A stretch of DNA of 64,000 bases, taken from positions 49,361-113,360 of the forward strand of contig NZ_FRCA01000012.1 in the NCBI RefSeq assembly GCF_900142755.1, read 5' to 3'. The notes beneath the pieces are model-generated. The model was not told the DNA's origin, searched no databases, and was given only the letters and a program-made list of their open reading frames with translations. Every line of letters begins with the position of its first letter. Positions within the stretch are counted from its first letter, which is position 1. Below, in pieces: positions 26,313-35,046 of this stretch. This DNA comes from Halomonas cupida. GTDB taxonomy: Bacteria > Pseudomonadota > Gammaproteobacteria > Pseudomonadales > Halomonadaceae. Both the position numbers and the translations under genes were made by a program.

Positions 26313-26375
26313 CTATCCCCTCCTCGCCTTGTCCCACCTTTTCCGCATCCACTCGCCGATCTCATGTTCCAGCCA
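26313..26375 (-). pseudogene. Possible AlpA-type regulator tail
   Basis: A 20-codon open tail (WLEHEIGEWM...) ending in TAG resembles the C-terminus of AlpA-family excision regulators (GWLxxEIxxWxxxR pattern). It begins immediately beside element copy 3, with a stop codon in the joined sequence, so it would be a remnant. Short, hence tentative. Confidence 0.25.
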
Positions 26376-26376
26376 C

Positions 26377-26549
26377 TATTAACCCGGCATGCTTTCATGT
26401 TGGGTTAATGGCGACACAGGGACGTGTCGCCGTCGGCCATCAGGCCGACGCGAGACCGCACCACACCAGCAGATCCGTGCATCTGCGCCAGTGTGGTGTG
26501 GACGACAATCAAATCGATCAGGATGAGCTATTTGATTGCCATGTTAATA
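26377..26549 (+). repeat. Interspersed 173-bp structured element, copy 3
   Basis: TATTAAC...GTTAATA, same five stems. Stem 2 is GGCGACAC/GTGTCGCC, a compensatory G-C to A-T change relative to GGCGGCAC/GTGCCGCC. Sits inside the presumed tRNA-Gly island. Confidence 0.93.
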
Positions 26550-26623
26550 GTTCGGTGCCTGCCTGGCAGGTGCCGTGTATGACCCCCTCCCCCGGGCCTC
26601 ACAACGGCACAGTGATACATTGA

Positions 26624-27403
26624 TCAGCACATCAGTGGCGCATATCGTCCCGGAGTCACGCCGAACATGCGCCGAAACAGGGCGATGAAGGCGCTGGCGT
26701 TGTCGTATCCCAGGTCCAACGCGATCGCTGTTACCGATCTGCCTGAGGCCAGTAACTCCAAGGCTCTCAACATGCGAACGCGTTGTCGCCATTCGGTAAA
26801 GCTGAAGCCCGTTTCGGCCACGAAGCGGCGCGATAGTGTACGTGGTGCAATGTTTGCCCAGATTGCCCACTCCTCCAGTCGTCTCCTGTCACCAGGTTGA
26901 TCCGACAGTGCCCGGGTAATCTTCAACAGGCGCAAGTCCTGTGGCATCGGCAGGCCTAGTGCCACCTGGGGCTTGATACGAATTTCGTCCAGAATCACAC
27001 CCGCCAAGCGTGTCTGCGCCTCATCCAGCTTCCCCTCACCCCATGATGAAGCCCGTGTCACTGCTTCGCGCAACAGGCCAGACACTACCAGTGTGCACGG
27101 TTGGCAGGGCAAGTCTGTGCAGGAAGTTTCCGCGACATACACACTCCAACCCACGAATGGCCCGTGCGAACGTAGTCCGTGAAGTATGTTGGGTGGTATC
27201 CAGACCGCATGGGTCGCCGGGACGACCCAACAGCTATTGCCCGTATCAACCGACAGCAACCCATGGGTGGCTCCCAGCAATTGCCCACGTGTGTGGTGAT
27301 GACGATGAGTCACCCGTACCTCATTGGACAGCCGCGATACTGCAATCAGTGGTGGGCCATCATCTGAGGAAGCTTGCCCAGGGGAGATCAGTGGACTCGT
27401 CAT
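26624..27403 (-). CDS. AraC-family transcriptional regulator
   Basis: 259 residues. N-terminal cupin (HRHHHTRGQLLGATHGLLSV, WVVPATHAVWIPPNILHGL) and C-terminal double HTH (EWAIWANIAPRTLSRRFVAE; VTAIALDLGYDNASAFIALF RRMFG). The ATG at 27403 begins the likely fold; another in-frame ATG lies at 27445. Divergent from the small gene at 27509, which it may control. Within the possible tRNA-Gly island. Confidence 0.87.
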   Translation of the reverse strand: MTSPLISPGQASSDDGPPLIAVSRLSNEVRVTHRHHHTRGQLLGATHGLLSVDTGNSCWVVPATHAVWIPPNILHGLRSHGPFVGWSVYVAETSCTDLPCQPCTLVVSGLLREAVTRASSWGEGKLDEAQTRLAGVILDEIRIKPQVALGLPMPQDLRLLKITRALSDQPGDRRRLEEWAIWANIAPRTLSRRFVAETGFSFTEWRQRVRMLRALELLASGRSVTAIALDLGYDNASAFIALFRRMFGVTPGRYAPLMC

Positions 27404-27508
27404 TATGGCGCCAAATGGGTATTGAATGTCCTTTATAACGCACACAGACCATATCGGTAAGCCTACAATGATGTCCTGATCACGTCACAGGCATTACAGG
27501 AGAGGAAT

Positions 27509-27766
27509 ATGCAGGCTGAAGACATGTTACCTGGTGGCCAGGACCAGGTTGAACGCGATGGTGTTGTCATTCGCAAAGGTACTGTCGGTGCCTTTCTGGT
27601 CAATGCCAGATTATGGTGTGATCCAGCAACTAGTGCTCTGCTGAGGCAAGACGCTGAGCATGACATCATCAATTCCTTGCCTGCACTGCGAGCCTTGGGA
27701 TTATTCGATGTTCTCGCCATTCGGGATAGCGCATTAAGGAAGCTGGTCGAGGCGGCTGTGGAATGA
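27509..27766 (+). CDS. Conserved-looking 85-residue protein, unknown
   Basis: RBS AGGAGAGG 6 nt before ATG. Sequence pattern (GVVIRKGTVGAFLVNARLWCD, followed by helices LPALRALGLFDVLAIRDSALRKLVEAAVE) suggests a small alpha/beta cytosolic protein. I do not recognise it. Divergently placed relative to the AraC gene, so a candidate target of that regulator. Confidence 0.65.
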   Translation: MQAEDMLPGGQDQVERDGVVIRKGTVGAFLVNARLWCDPATSALLRQDAEHDIINSLPALRALGLFDVLAIRDSALRKLVEAAVE

Positions 27767-27830
27767 ATCCGGTATTCGCAGCCCCGGTTGGAGGCTTGGC
27801 CACCCGGTTACTGGCGCTACCGGCCAAAGC

Positions 27831-28430
27831 GCACGGGATTTCGTCGTCGAAGTCGTTGTAGGTGCTCGGGGCGCCGAATTCATTCTGAGGTTGCTGCGAG
27901 ATCTGTCCATCCGTGGCACTATTAACATGGCAATCAAATAGCTCATCCTGATCGATTTGATTGTCGTCCGCACCCCGCTGGCGCAGATGCGCGGATCTGC
28001 TGGTGTGGTGCGGTCTCGCGTCGGCCTGATGGCCGACGGCGGCACGTCCCTGTGCCGCCATTAACCCAACATGAAAGCATGCCGGGTTAATACCTTGCGG
28101 GTAACTGCCGGCCTGCTTCGATTGCGTGTCCCGTTGCTGCCCCTGGCCATACACTTGGGGCGCGTTGTATCTCCGATCTCGACCGCCCCGAGAACCAGGG
28201 GAAGCAACACCCAACACCTGCATGTCTCGGGCAACGATCTCGGTGGAGTAACGAGCCTGACCACTCTGGCCCTGCCACTTGCGAGTGCGAAGCCCGTTTC
28301 TCTACGTATAGCTTTGAGTCTTTCTTGACATACTGCTGGGCGTTCCCGGCCAACTTGTTGAAAAGCACGATGCGGTGCCACTCGATGCATTTATTCCTCT
28401 GCCCGCTCTGTTTGTCCACCCAAGTGTCAA
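27831..28430 (-). pseudogene. ssb: Broken single-strand DNA-binding protein gene (ssb) interrupted by element copy 4
   Basis: Minus strand from about 28430: TWVDKQSGQRN...IEWHRIVLFNKLAGNAQQYVKKDSKLYVE is SSB-like; a frameshift near 28305 moves to the frame giving LRTRKWQGQSG and YSTEIVARDMQVLG. The Q/G-rich linker is interrupted by copy 4 (27920-28092). Beyond it the acidic tail resumes: NEFGAPSTYNDFDDEIP, ending in C rather than the usual F-stop. The OB-fold N-terminus is missing. Clearly a decayed second ssb, probably from a mobile element. Confidence 0.88.
27920..28092 (-). repeat. Interspersed 173-bp structured element, copy 4 (reverse orientation)
   Basis: Reverse complement of copies 1-3. 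Inserted in the linker of the ssb remnant: deleting 171 bp, leaving one TA, joins ...YPQG to SATDGQIS... in frame. This identifies the TA dinucleotide as the probable target duplication. Confidence 0.93.
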
Positions 28431-28464
28431 ATGTAGCGTGGTGGCAGGATTGGCGCTGATGGCC

Positions 28465-28494
28465 GGGTATATGCGGGTATATGCGGGTATATGC
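28465..28494. repeat. Three 10-bp tandem units beside tRNA-Gly
   Basis: gggtatatgc is repeated three times, 11 bp from the 3' end of the tRNA gene. It may be a junction product of the integration/decay of the neighbouring island. Confidence 0.85.
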
Positions 28495-28505
28495 GAAAGT
28501 ACATC

Positions 28506-28579
28506 TGGAGCGGGCGAAGGGAATCGAACCCTCGTCTTAAGCTTGGGAAGCTTCTGCTCTACCATTGAGCTACGCCCGC
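28506..28579 (-). tRNA. tRNA-Gly (anticodon CCC), CCA encoded
   Basis: 74 nt on the minus strand: acceptor GCGGGCG/CGCCCGC, D-arm with AGCTCAATGGTAGAGC, anticodon loop TTCCCAA (CCC, reading GGG), T-arm GAGGGTTCGATTCCCTT, discriminator T and encoded CCA. The anticodon stem has one non-pair at its outer end. The 3' end is the likely attB of a decayed island. Confidence 0.97.
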
Positions 28580-28940
28580 GATGCTAAATCAGCATTGGAA
28601 TCAATGGGATGATTCGAATTGCCAAGCCAGCTTGCCTAACATCCTTGTCGATTTCACTTCGATAATCAACCGTTTTCCATGATCTGTACAGGATGCCGCT
28701 CGACACCTTTCAAGCCTGGTTCACCGGCCTGATGGCCGTATGCGCAAGCTGCTCAGTATCCTGAATGCTATGGTCAAGACCAGCACTGGCGCAATCGGCA
28801 TCAGGTTGCTTGACATTCAACACGGTGGCTTACGTGAACATAACAAGCCGTGACGGACGCCTCGGAGAAATTCTCCTAGCCTCGAGAAGGGGCGGATCAC
28901 GATCCGCAAATTGACATAGGACGCGATCATGGAGAAAACG
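28580..28940. other. Gene-free leader between tRNA-Gly and the repeat protein
   Basis: About 360 bp without a supported gene. Contains a short perfect stem GCGGATC/GATCCGC near 28890-28905 and a TTGACA near 28910 that is too close to the ATG to serve the downstream gene as an ordinary -35. Confidence 0.5.
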
Positions 28941-29429
28941 ATGACAGACTCTACGATTGGCATTAACCCGGAAGAACTGGACGCCGAAGCCGGAGCGGAG
29001 GTCCAGGTGGGTGGTGACCTACTCGACGGCGTGGACGGTGACCTGATCGGCGATGTGATCAGCACCGCCGGCGATGTGGTCGACGATGTGATCAGCACTG
29101 CCGGCAATGTGGTCGTCGACATAGTCGGCACCGCCGGAGATGTGGTCGACGATGTGATCAGCACTACCGGCGATGTGCTCGACGGTCTGCTCAACGAGCT
29201 GCTCGACGACAGCACGCCCGAAAATCTGGGAATCATCGGCGATGTGGTCGGCGATGTAGTCAGCACCGCCGGCGATGTGGTCGTCGATGTGGTCAGCACC
29301 GCCGGCGATGCGGTCGGCGATGTGGTCAGCACCACCGGCGATGTGGTCGGCGATGTGGTCGATGTATTCGCCGACCAGCTCGGCGGTCTGATCGGCATCA
29401 ACGACGCTCCTATCCCCGAGATCGCCTGA
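28941..29429 (+). CDS. Acidic protein built of 11-residue repeats
   Basis: 162 residues from the ATG at 28941, which has GGAG 6 nt upstream (ATG 28929 is an alternative). Two blocks (about residues 34-86 and 99-141) are tandem 11-mers of the type S-T-A-G-D-V-V-x-D-V-V/I, four units in the first and three or four in the second, separated by LLNELLDDSTPEN. No signal peptide, no Cys, very acidic. Eleven-residue amphipathic repeats occur in lipid-surface or desiccation-type proteins (synuclein, LEA); similarity is in periodicity only. Followed by a strong hairpin. Function unknown. Confidence 0.8.
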   Translation: MTDSTIGINPEELDAEAGAEVQVGGDLLDGVDGDLIGDVISTAGDVVDDVISTAGNVVVDIVGTAGDVVDDVISTTGDVLDGLLNELLDDSTPENLGIIGDVVGDVVSTAGDVVVDVVSTAGDAVGDVVSTTGDVVGDVVDVFADQLGGLIGINDAPIPEIA

Positions 29430-29437
29430 CCTCTCCC

Positions 29438-29468
29438 CCTCCGCCCAGACCACTGGTCTGGGCGGAGG
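29438..29468 (+). terminator. Perfect 13-bp hairpin after the repeat-protein gene
   Basis: CCTCCGCCCAGAC pairs exactly with GTCTGGGCGGAGG around a 5-nt loop, 8 bp after the stop codon. No T-run follows. Confidence 0.7.
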
Positions 29469-29505
29469 CAAGTAACGCGATTCTCCACTGGAGAAAACCT
29501 GCTCC

Positions 29506-29600
29506 TGTAGTGGTCTAATGAAATCGGACACCCGAGTAGGTGTTATTCTTCCCACCTTGAGCCAGGTGTCATATGGCAAGAAGACAACGACCTCATGTCT
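29506..29600 (+). mobile_element. Possible remnant of an IS3-type insertion sequence end
   Basis: tgtagtggtctaatgaaatc followed by ggacacc resembles the terminal repeat of IS3-family elements. An ATG 40-70 bp further (MARRQRP...) mimics an OrfA start, but the frame diverges at once and no transposase body is present. 29601-29928 is otherwise gene-free, leading to the promoter region of the next gene. Tentative. Confidence 0.3.
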
Positions 29601-29928
29601 TCAATAATGATGGTATTTCTCCGGTTGCAGCTGAGGAAAATCTTAAAACACTGTCCGGAAATAGTTGGCCACTACATCATCGAGTGGCTCTGTCAGACAG
29701 TGCCAGGAAGGCAAGATCTACCTGCCGGTAGCTACCGGGCAGCTGCCGCGGGGTTTATGCAGCGTTGCCCTTAGAGTGTTTCGCAAGAAATACTTTTATG
29801 GCGGCCCAAGCGAGGAGATATATAAGACTATATCTATATGGAATATTGCTTTTTCCTTGACTATCTTCGAAGTTCCCAATCCAGTTGTAAGTGTAAGCAT
29901 GGATTACATAAAGACAAGGAGGAGTACC

Positions 29929-32880
29929 ATGACTTTTCCCCGCCTGGCTAGCGCCGTGGCAACTGTATCTCTGGTCATGTCTACGTCGCTTCAAGCGGAG
30001 CCGGTCGAGATCAACTACGATAAGGTGACGAATCTTGCAGCCACTATCTCACCAGATGGATCCGAAGCAATCCTTGATATTCAAGGAATCTTCTGGCGGG
30101 TAGATATGGAAAGTGGTGAATCCGTTCAGCTCACTGAACCTGACCTTGACCCCGCACGACCGCACTGGTCACCCTCCGGCGACTTTGTCGCTATGCAGGC
30201 CTTCAAGGAGGGTACATTCGACATCTGGACGATGGCGCCTGACGGAAGCAATCTTCGGCAACTTACCGAAGGACCTTGGGATGAACGTGAACCAGAGGTC
30301 TCTCCTGATGGTTCAGAGATTGCCTTCGTCTCCGACCGCTCTGGAACCTATGACGTTTGGACGATCAATGTCACCTCCGGGGAATTGACACAGTGGACTG
30401 ACACGCCGGGAGAAGAGGCGTATCCGACCTGGTCGTTGGATGGAAAGCGGGTCGCCTATGTCGTCGACGAGTCTGAGATCAAAGAGGTAACCCGGGAGGG
30501 AGACGTCCACGATCTCGTCTCGGGAATCGATGGCGTCGCCTACGCGCCGTCCTGGCAGGCAGGGGCTGACCCCAGAATCAGCTGGATTCGCTCGACACCC
30601 GGTAAAGCCGATCTGATGGTCGGCAATGAAGTACGCCTCGAAGGCCACGACGTCTTTCCGTTCCGGGTACAGTGGCAGGACGATGGAAGCGCGCTATTCA
30701 CTGCCGACGGCAGTGTGATGCGCCTCGCACCTGATGACGAGGCGCCCGAGGAAGTCCCCTTTACCGCAAAGCTGACAATCGATCGCCCCAATTTCGAGTC
30801 GAGGGCCAACGTCGTTCAAGATGGGACATGGCCTGTGAAGGGCATCGTCACGCCGACCCTGCATCCAGAGGGAGACCGTATCGCCTTCGTGGCCCTGAAT
30901 GACCTTTGGACGATGCGGATTGGCGAAACACCTGAAAAGGTGACCGACGACACCTTCTACGAATCCGATCCTGCCTGGTCCCCAGATGGCTCACGTCTTG
31001 CTTATATCAGCGATCGCAACGGTTCACTCGACATCTGGATCAGGGAGATCGAGAGTGGAGAAGAGCAGGCATTGACAAGCTCGGACGGAGCGGAACTCTA
31101 CCCTGCCTGGTCACCGAACGGGAACCGAATGGTCTATCAGACCGAGGTCGGCGGCACGATGCTCATCGATGTGGAGACTGGTGAAAGCCGCCGTCTCGTG
31201 GAGGATATCTTCCAACCGGGCCGTGCGAGTTGGTCCGCAGATGGTTCTCATATCGCTCTTGCTGCCGTCGTTCCCTACACCTCTCGTTTCCGGGAGGGGA
31301 CGAGCCAGATCCTTGTGGTCGACGTCGAGAATAGCGAGCAGACCTTTTACGAACCACGTGACAACGCCTCCATCACTACACGTTCCGACAACGGGCCGGT
31401 GTGGTCTCCTGATGGCACGATGATGGCTTTCGTACTCGATGGAGCCCTGCACACCGTCGAGGTGTCCGATGCCGGAAAGCCACAGGGTGAACCGCGGCGT
31501 CTCGTCGATGGTATCGTGGATTCTCCAACCTGGAGTGGGGACGCATCAGAGCTGCTCTTCCTGAAAAATGGCGAGTTGAAGACAGTCGAGGTGGCCACTG
31601 GCGAGGTCACCGAGGTCGAACTCGGCCTCGAGTGGAGCACTCAGGAGGCACCTGCTCCGCGTACGATCCATGTCGGCCGCCTTTGGGATGGCGTATCGAA
31701 AGATGTTCGCACTGATGTTGACATCCGTATATCCGACGGCCGGATCGAGTCTATTGAGCCCCACGATGATGCAGCACACCAGGGAGAGGTGGTGGATGCT
31801 GGCGACCTTACCGCCGTACCGGGTCTGATAGAGGGGCATACTCATCAGGTCTGGGGTAACCATACTTACGGCTATGGCGCGCGCCAGGGTCGGTTGCTTC
31901 TTTCCATGGGCATTACGAGTACTCGCTCAGTAGGCGAATTGGCATACAGAGCCGTCGGCGACCATGAAGCACTCACTTCAGGAAACCGCGTGGGTCCCCG
32001 GTTCTTCTATACAGGGGGCCCACTGGATGGTTCGCGGATCTACTACAATGCAATGCGGCCGGTTGCGGACAAGGAACAGCTTGATGCTGAAATGCAGCGA
32101 GCCGAGGCCCTTGGCTTCGATATCATGAAGACCTATGTCCGCCTGAACCCCGAATTCATGAAGGTAGTGTCCGATACGGCCGGAGAAAACGGAGTACCGA
32201 CTTACTCCCACTTCCTTGCACCTGGCGTCTATCTAAACCAGAACGGAACGACGCACCTCGGCGCGACCGAGCGACTCGACTATTCCCGCATTGGTTCCAT
32301 CACCGGTGAAACGTATGGTGACGTGATCGATTATTTCGCCGAGGCCGACATGTCGGTGATCTCGACCTTCTTTGCCACGGAGCCTTCACTCTTTGGAGAA
32401 AATGATATTCGAGAGGACGCCAGGGTCAAGGCGCTTCTTCCCAGCTCGGAACAGGACGTCCTCGACGAGAATGCGGCCAGTACCGATACGCCCGAGACAT
32501 CGCATTTCCTGGCGCAGTACGCAGACAACCCGGAGACCTTCGCGCGTATCGTCGAAGCGGGTGGTCGAGTACTGGCTGGCAGCGACACACCGCTCGACTT
32601 CGTCGGGGTGGGCCTCCACAGCAACTTGCGCTGGCTGGCGCGTGGCTCCATGAGCCCCTTCCAGGTCCTCCAATCGGCAACGTCCATACCCGCTGAAGAG
32701 CTTGGCCTATCCGGTGACCTCGGCACGATCGAAGCCGGCAAGCTTGCCGATATCGCTTTTGTCAGTGGCAGGCCCGACGAGACGGTGGAAGACCTGATCA
32801 AAGTGGAGATGGTGATGAAGGGTGGGCGTCTCTTCACCACCGAAGAGCTGATCGAGCCCTTCGCCGGCAACGGCGAATGA
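29929..32880 (+). CDS. Secreted TolB-like propeller / amidohydrolase fusion protein
   Basis: 983 residues. ATG after AAGGAGGAG; signal peptide MTFPRLASAVATVSLVMSTS...A. Residues about 25-560 contain repeated WSPDG/SPDGS motifs (PHWSPSGDFVAM, AWSPDGSRLAYISDRNG) of TolB/PD40 propeller blades. The C-terminal third is an amidohydrolase: VPGLIEGHTHQVWG holds the metal-binding HxH, YSHFLAPG a further His, and LAGSDTPLDFVGVGLHSNL the catalytic Asp. Proline-dipeptidase/imidazolonepropionase-like members share this architecture; substrate unknown. Stands alone in the accessory region. Confidence 0.88.
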   Translation: MTFPRLASAVATVSLVMSTSLQAEPVEINYDKVTNLAATISPDGSEAILDIQGIFWRVDMESGESVQLTEPDLDPARPHWSPSGDFVAMQAFKEGTFDIWTMAPDGSNLRQLTEGPWDEREPEVSPDGSEIAFVSDRSGTYDVWTINVTSGELTQWTDTPGEEAYPTWSLDGKRVAYVVDESEIKEVTREGDVHDLVSGIDGVAYAPSWQAGADPRISWIRSTPGKADLMVGNEVRLEGHDVFPFRVQWQDDGSALFTADGSVMRLAPDDEAPEEVPFTAKLTIDRPNFESRANVVQDGTWPVKGIVTPTLHPEGDRIAFVALNDLWTMRIGETPEKVTDDTFYESDPAWSPDGSRLAYISDRNGSLDIWIREIESGEEQALTSSDGAELYPAWSPNGNRMVYQTEVGGTMLIDVETGESRRLVEDIFQPGRASWSADGSHIALAAVVPYTSRFREGTSQILVVDVENSEQTFYEPRDNASITTRSDNGPVWSPDGTMMAFVLDGALHTVEVSDAGKPQGEPRRLVDGIVDSPTWSGDASELLFLKNGELKTVEVATGEVTEVELGLEWSTQEAPAPRTIHVGRLWDGVSKDVRTDVDIRISDGRIESIEPHDDAAHQGEVVDAGDLTAVPGLIEGHTHQVWGNHTYGYGARQGRLLLSMGITSTRSVGELAYRAVGDHEALTSGNRVGPRFFYTGGPLDGSRIYYNAMRPVADKEQLDAEMQRAEALGFDIMKTYVRLNPEFMKVVSDTAGENGVPTYSHFLAPGVYLNQNGTTHLGATERLDYSRIGSITGETYGDVIDYFAEADMSVISTFFATEPSLFGENDIREDARVKALLPSSEQDVLDENAASTDTPETSHFLAQYADNPETFARIVEAGGRVLAGSDTPLDFVGVGLHSNLRWLARGSMSPFQVLQSATSIPAEELGLSGDLGTIEAGKLADIAFVSGRPDETVEDLIKVEMVMKGGRLFTTEELIEPFAGNGE

Positions 32881-33167
32881 GATGAAGGGCCAATAGGTCG
32901 TACCGGGGTCGCATGGAACGAAAGTCTTCGGCACGGCCTTCAGTACGAAGTAGGCGGCGCTAGCCAGCAAGCGCCCAATAACTTCCCGAAAACTGCACGG
33001 GGAGCAGGCAATTCTGACCACCAGAGGGATGCCGACAGCTGCCGGCGCCCCATTCAGGCACATTGAAGCGAACGATTCCCCTGTTGATGGTGTCGAAGCC
33101 ATTGACGTAGACAACAGCATGGATCATGCCGCTTGTTGTGGACCTTCAACACCAAGGAATCGACTCG

Positions 33168-33572
33168 ATGAAACGACATACCATGGCACTACTGCTTTCT
33201 GGCGCAGCTCTGTGTTTTACCGCGGCCGCCAGTGCCGAGGAGTTGTCTGCTGACTGCCAGGCCAGGGCCGATGATGTCCAGCAGCAACTGGACGAGGCTC
33301 AGGCGGCTGGCGAAGAGGGGCGCGTCACCGACCTGGAAGGTGTCCTGAACAACATCCAGCAGCACTGCAATGACGAAGAAGCCATCATCGATGCCGAAGA
33401 CCGGGTGCGTGCTGGTCTTGAAGACGTTCAGCAACAGCAGGCCGATCTCGACGAAGCCATCGCCGATGGTGACCCGGAAGCCATCGACCAGAAGCGTGAT
33501 GAACTGGAGGCCGCTGCCGGCGATCTGGAGCAGCGCTCCGCTGAGTTGAAGGCATTGCAGACCAACGACTAA
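33168..33572 (+). CDS. DUF1090 (YqjC-like) periplasmic protein
   Basis: 134 residues. Signal peptide MKRHTMALLLSGAALCFTAAASA, then an Asp/Glu/Gln-rich helical body with two cysteines (DCQARADDVQQQL..., QQHCNDEEAI) and coiled-coil heptads. Acidic composition fits a halophile periplasm. Start at 33168 after AAGGA. Function unknown. The stretch 32881-33167 before it holds no supported gene. Confidence 0.82.
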   Translation: MKRHTMALLLSGAALCFTAAASAEELSADCQARADDVQQQLDEAQAAGEEGRVTDLEGVLNNIQQHCNDEEAIIDAEDRVRAGLEDVQQQQADLDEAIADGDPEAIDQKRDELEAAAGDLEQRSAELKALQTND

Positions 33573-33786
33573 CGCTCCCCCTCAGGCTCCAGAGATGGCG
33601 ACCCTCTGCCGCCGCACTCAATGACGTTCATCGTCGGTAGAGAGGTCGCCTTCTGCGACCGTCATCATGGCCTTCCTGCTGTTCCGCCAATAGAGGCGCT
33701 CTTCAGGCGACAACTGCTGTCATATATGCGAGGCTAAACGCGCATTCCGAGAACACGCTTCTCCTCGACAGTCGATCCCGCTAGCC

Positions 33787-34185
33787 ATGAATCTTCCCCT
33801 TTTCCTGCTGGTCCTCGCCGTCTGCCTGCTCATCTTCGGCAGTGTGCTCGCCGTGCTGATGTTGTCCGGCACGCCACGTTACCGTACCGAGCCGGAGCAT
33901 CTGTTGTCGCTGTTTGACCGCGTCCTGGATGACAGTCTGTCCGAAGATGAGTGGAATATGATTGCCCACTATCCGATTCGCCACGACGACTATCTTGATG
34001 GAGTGCGCCGCCGTGCCAATCGGTTGATGGACGAACATGGCCGCTTCGCCCGAGTGGGCCGTGGCAGGTCAATCCTCGATGAAGAAGGCGCAACTGAGCT
34101 GAAGGCGCTACGTGAACATCTGCAGGCCCATACCCGGTTGCGCGCGCAGCGCGCCGACCATGAGAACAGCGACAGAATGCGTTAG
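33787..34185 (+). CDS. Membrane-anchored protein of unknown function
   Basis: 132 residues. One N-terminal membrane helix (LFLLVLAVCLLIFGSVLAVLML) followed by a charged cytoplasmic helical part (HLLSLFDRVLDDSLSEDEWN, HYPIRHDDYLDGVRRR). Not recognised. Lies 36 bp before the AraC regulator. Confidence 0.72.
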   Translation: MNLPLFLLVLAVCLLIFGSVLAVLMLSGTPRYRTEPEHLLSLFDRVLDDSLSEDEWNMIAHYPIRHDDYLDGVRRRANRLMDEHGRFARVGRGRSILDEEGATELKALREHLQAHTRLRAQRADHENSDRMR

Positions 34186-34221
34186 AATGCCGATTCCCGT
34201 AGGCCCTTCAGGAGGCTGAGG

Positions 34222-35046
34222 ATGAGTCGCGTAATCCGCCAGATTCCCCTCGACACCGACACCCAGCACCACGCACACGATTTCCATCAGATCGTGATCG
34301 CGCTGGAGGGCAGCGCTGACTTCAATATTGAAGGACTCGGCGGCAGTATCGAGAGCTTCAGTGGCTGCATCGTGCCAGCCAATCATCTGCACTATTACAC
34401 CGGTACCGGCAACAACCGTCAGTTGATCCTCGACCTGCCTCCGGACGCACTCGCCTTGACCGGGCATCACCACGAACTGGCCCGCCTGTTCGATGCCCCG
34501 CGATTCTTCACCCTTGATGGTTCGCTGCGCCTGTACCTGGAGTTCTTGACCGCGGAGCTGGCATTGCTGGATGAGCGCAATGGCCGTGGCGATATCGATG
34601 AAGAGCGCCTGGCCACGACCCTGCTCGGTGCGCTCCATTCGCGACTGACGCCAGGGGAGATCTCCACCGGCAGCCACCGTCGAATCGACCTGCATAGCCT
34701 GGACCGCTACATTGACGATCATCTATCCAGTCAACTCAAGGTGGCTGACCTGGCCGCGGTAGCCTGCCTCAGCGAAACACGCTTCACCGAGCGCTTCCGC
34801 ATGCAGACCGGGCTATCCCCCTGGCAGTACGTCATGCGTCGCCGCCTGGAGGCATCCCGTCAGTTACTGCAACGTAGCCACCTGCCGCTGTCGGAAATTG
34901 CCGCCCTGACCGGCTTTTCCCATCAAAGCGCCCTGTCCCGCGCCTGGCGCCGTGCCTATGGCCATCCCCCCAGCCAACTGCGCCGCCCTGACAACACCGC
35001 CATCGCCTGTGGCCAGGCCAGCGCCAACGTGACGCTGCAATCGTGA
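34222..35046 (+). CDS. AraC-family regulator beside putA
   Basis: 274 residues. Cupin-type sensor (HDFHQIVIALEGSADFNIEG, IVPANHLHYYTG) then the AraC HTH pair (LKVADLAAVACLSETRFTERFRMQTG; LSEIAALTGFSHQSALSRAWRRAYG). Because the neighbouring PutA lacks its own DNA-binding domain, this is the likely activator of putA in response to proline. RBS AGGAGGCTGAGG. Confidence 0.87.
   Translation: MSRVIRQIPLDTDTQHHAHDFHQIVIALEGSADFNIEGLGGSIESFSGCIVPANHLHYYTGTGNNRQLILDLPPDALALTGHHHELARLFDAPRFFTLDGSLRLYLEFLTAELALLDERNGRGDIDEERLATTLLGALHSRLTPGEISTGSHRRIDLHSLDRYIDDHLSSQLKVADLAAVACLSETRFTERFRMQTGLSPWQYVMRRRLEASRQLLQRSHLPLSEIAALTGFSHQSALSRAWRRAYGHPPSQLRRPDNTAIACGQASANVTLQS

Noticed and set aside
25966..26376. 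Several overlapping 75-104 codon frames on both strands
   Set aside because: No RBS-supported start with protein-like composition; the region looks like decayed DNA at an island edge.
28817..29488. Ser/Thr-rich open frame on the minus strand over the repeat protein
   Set aside because: Mirror of the plus-strand 33-bp repeats; the plus strand has the RBS and a downstream hairpin.
32707..33120. 137-codon minus-strand frame between the amidohydrolase and DUF1090 genes
   Set aside because: Half of it is antisense to the amidohydrolase 3' end and the rest shows no family feature or RBS.
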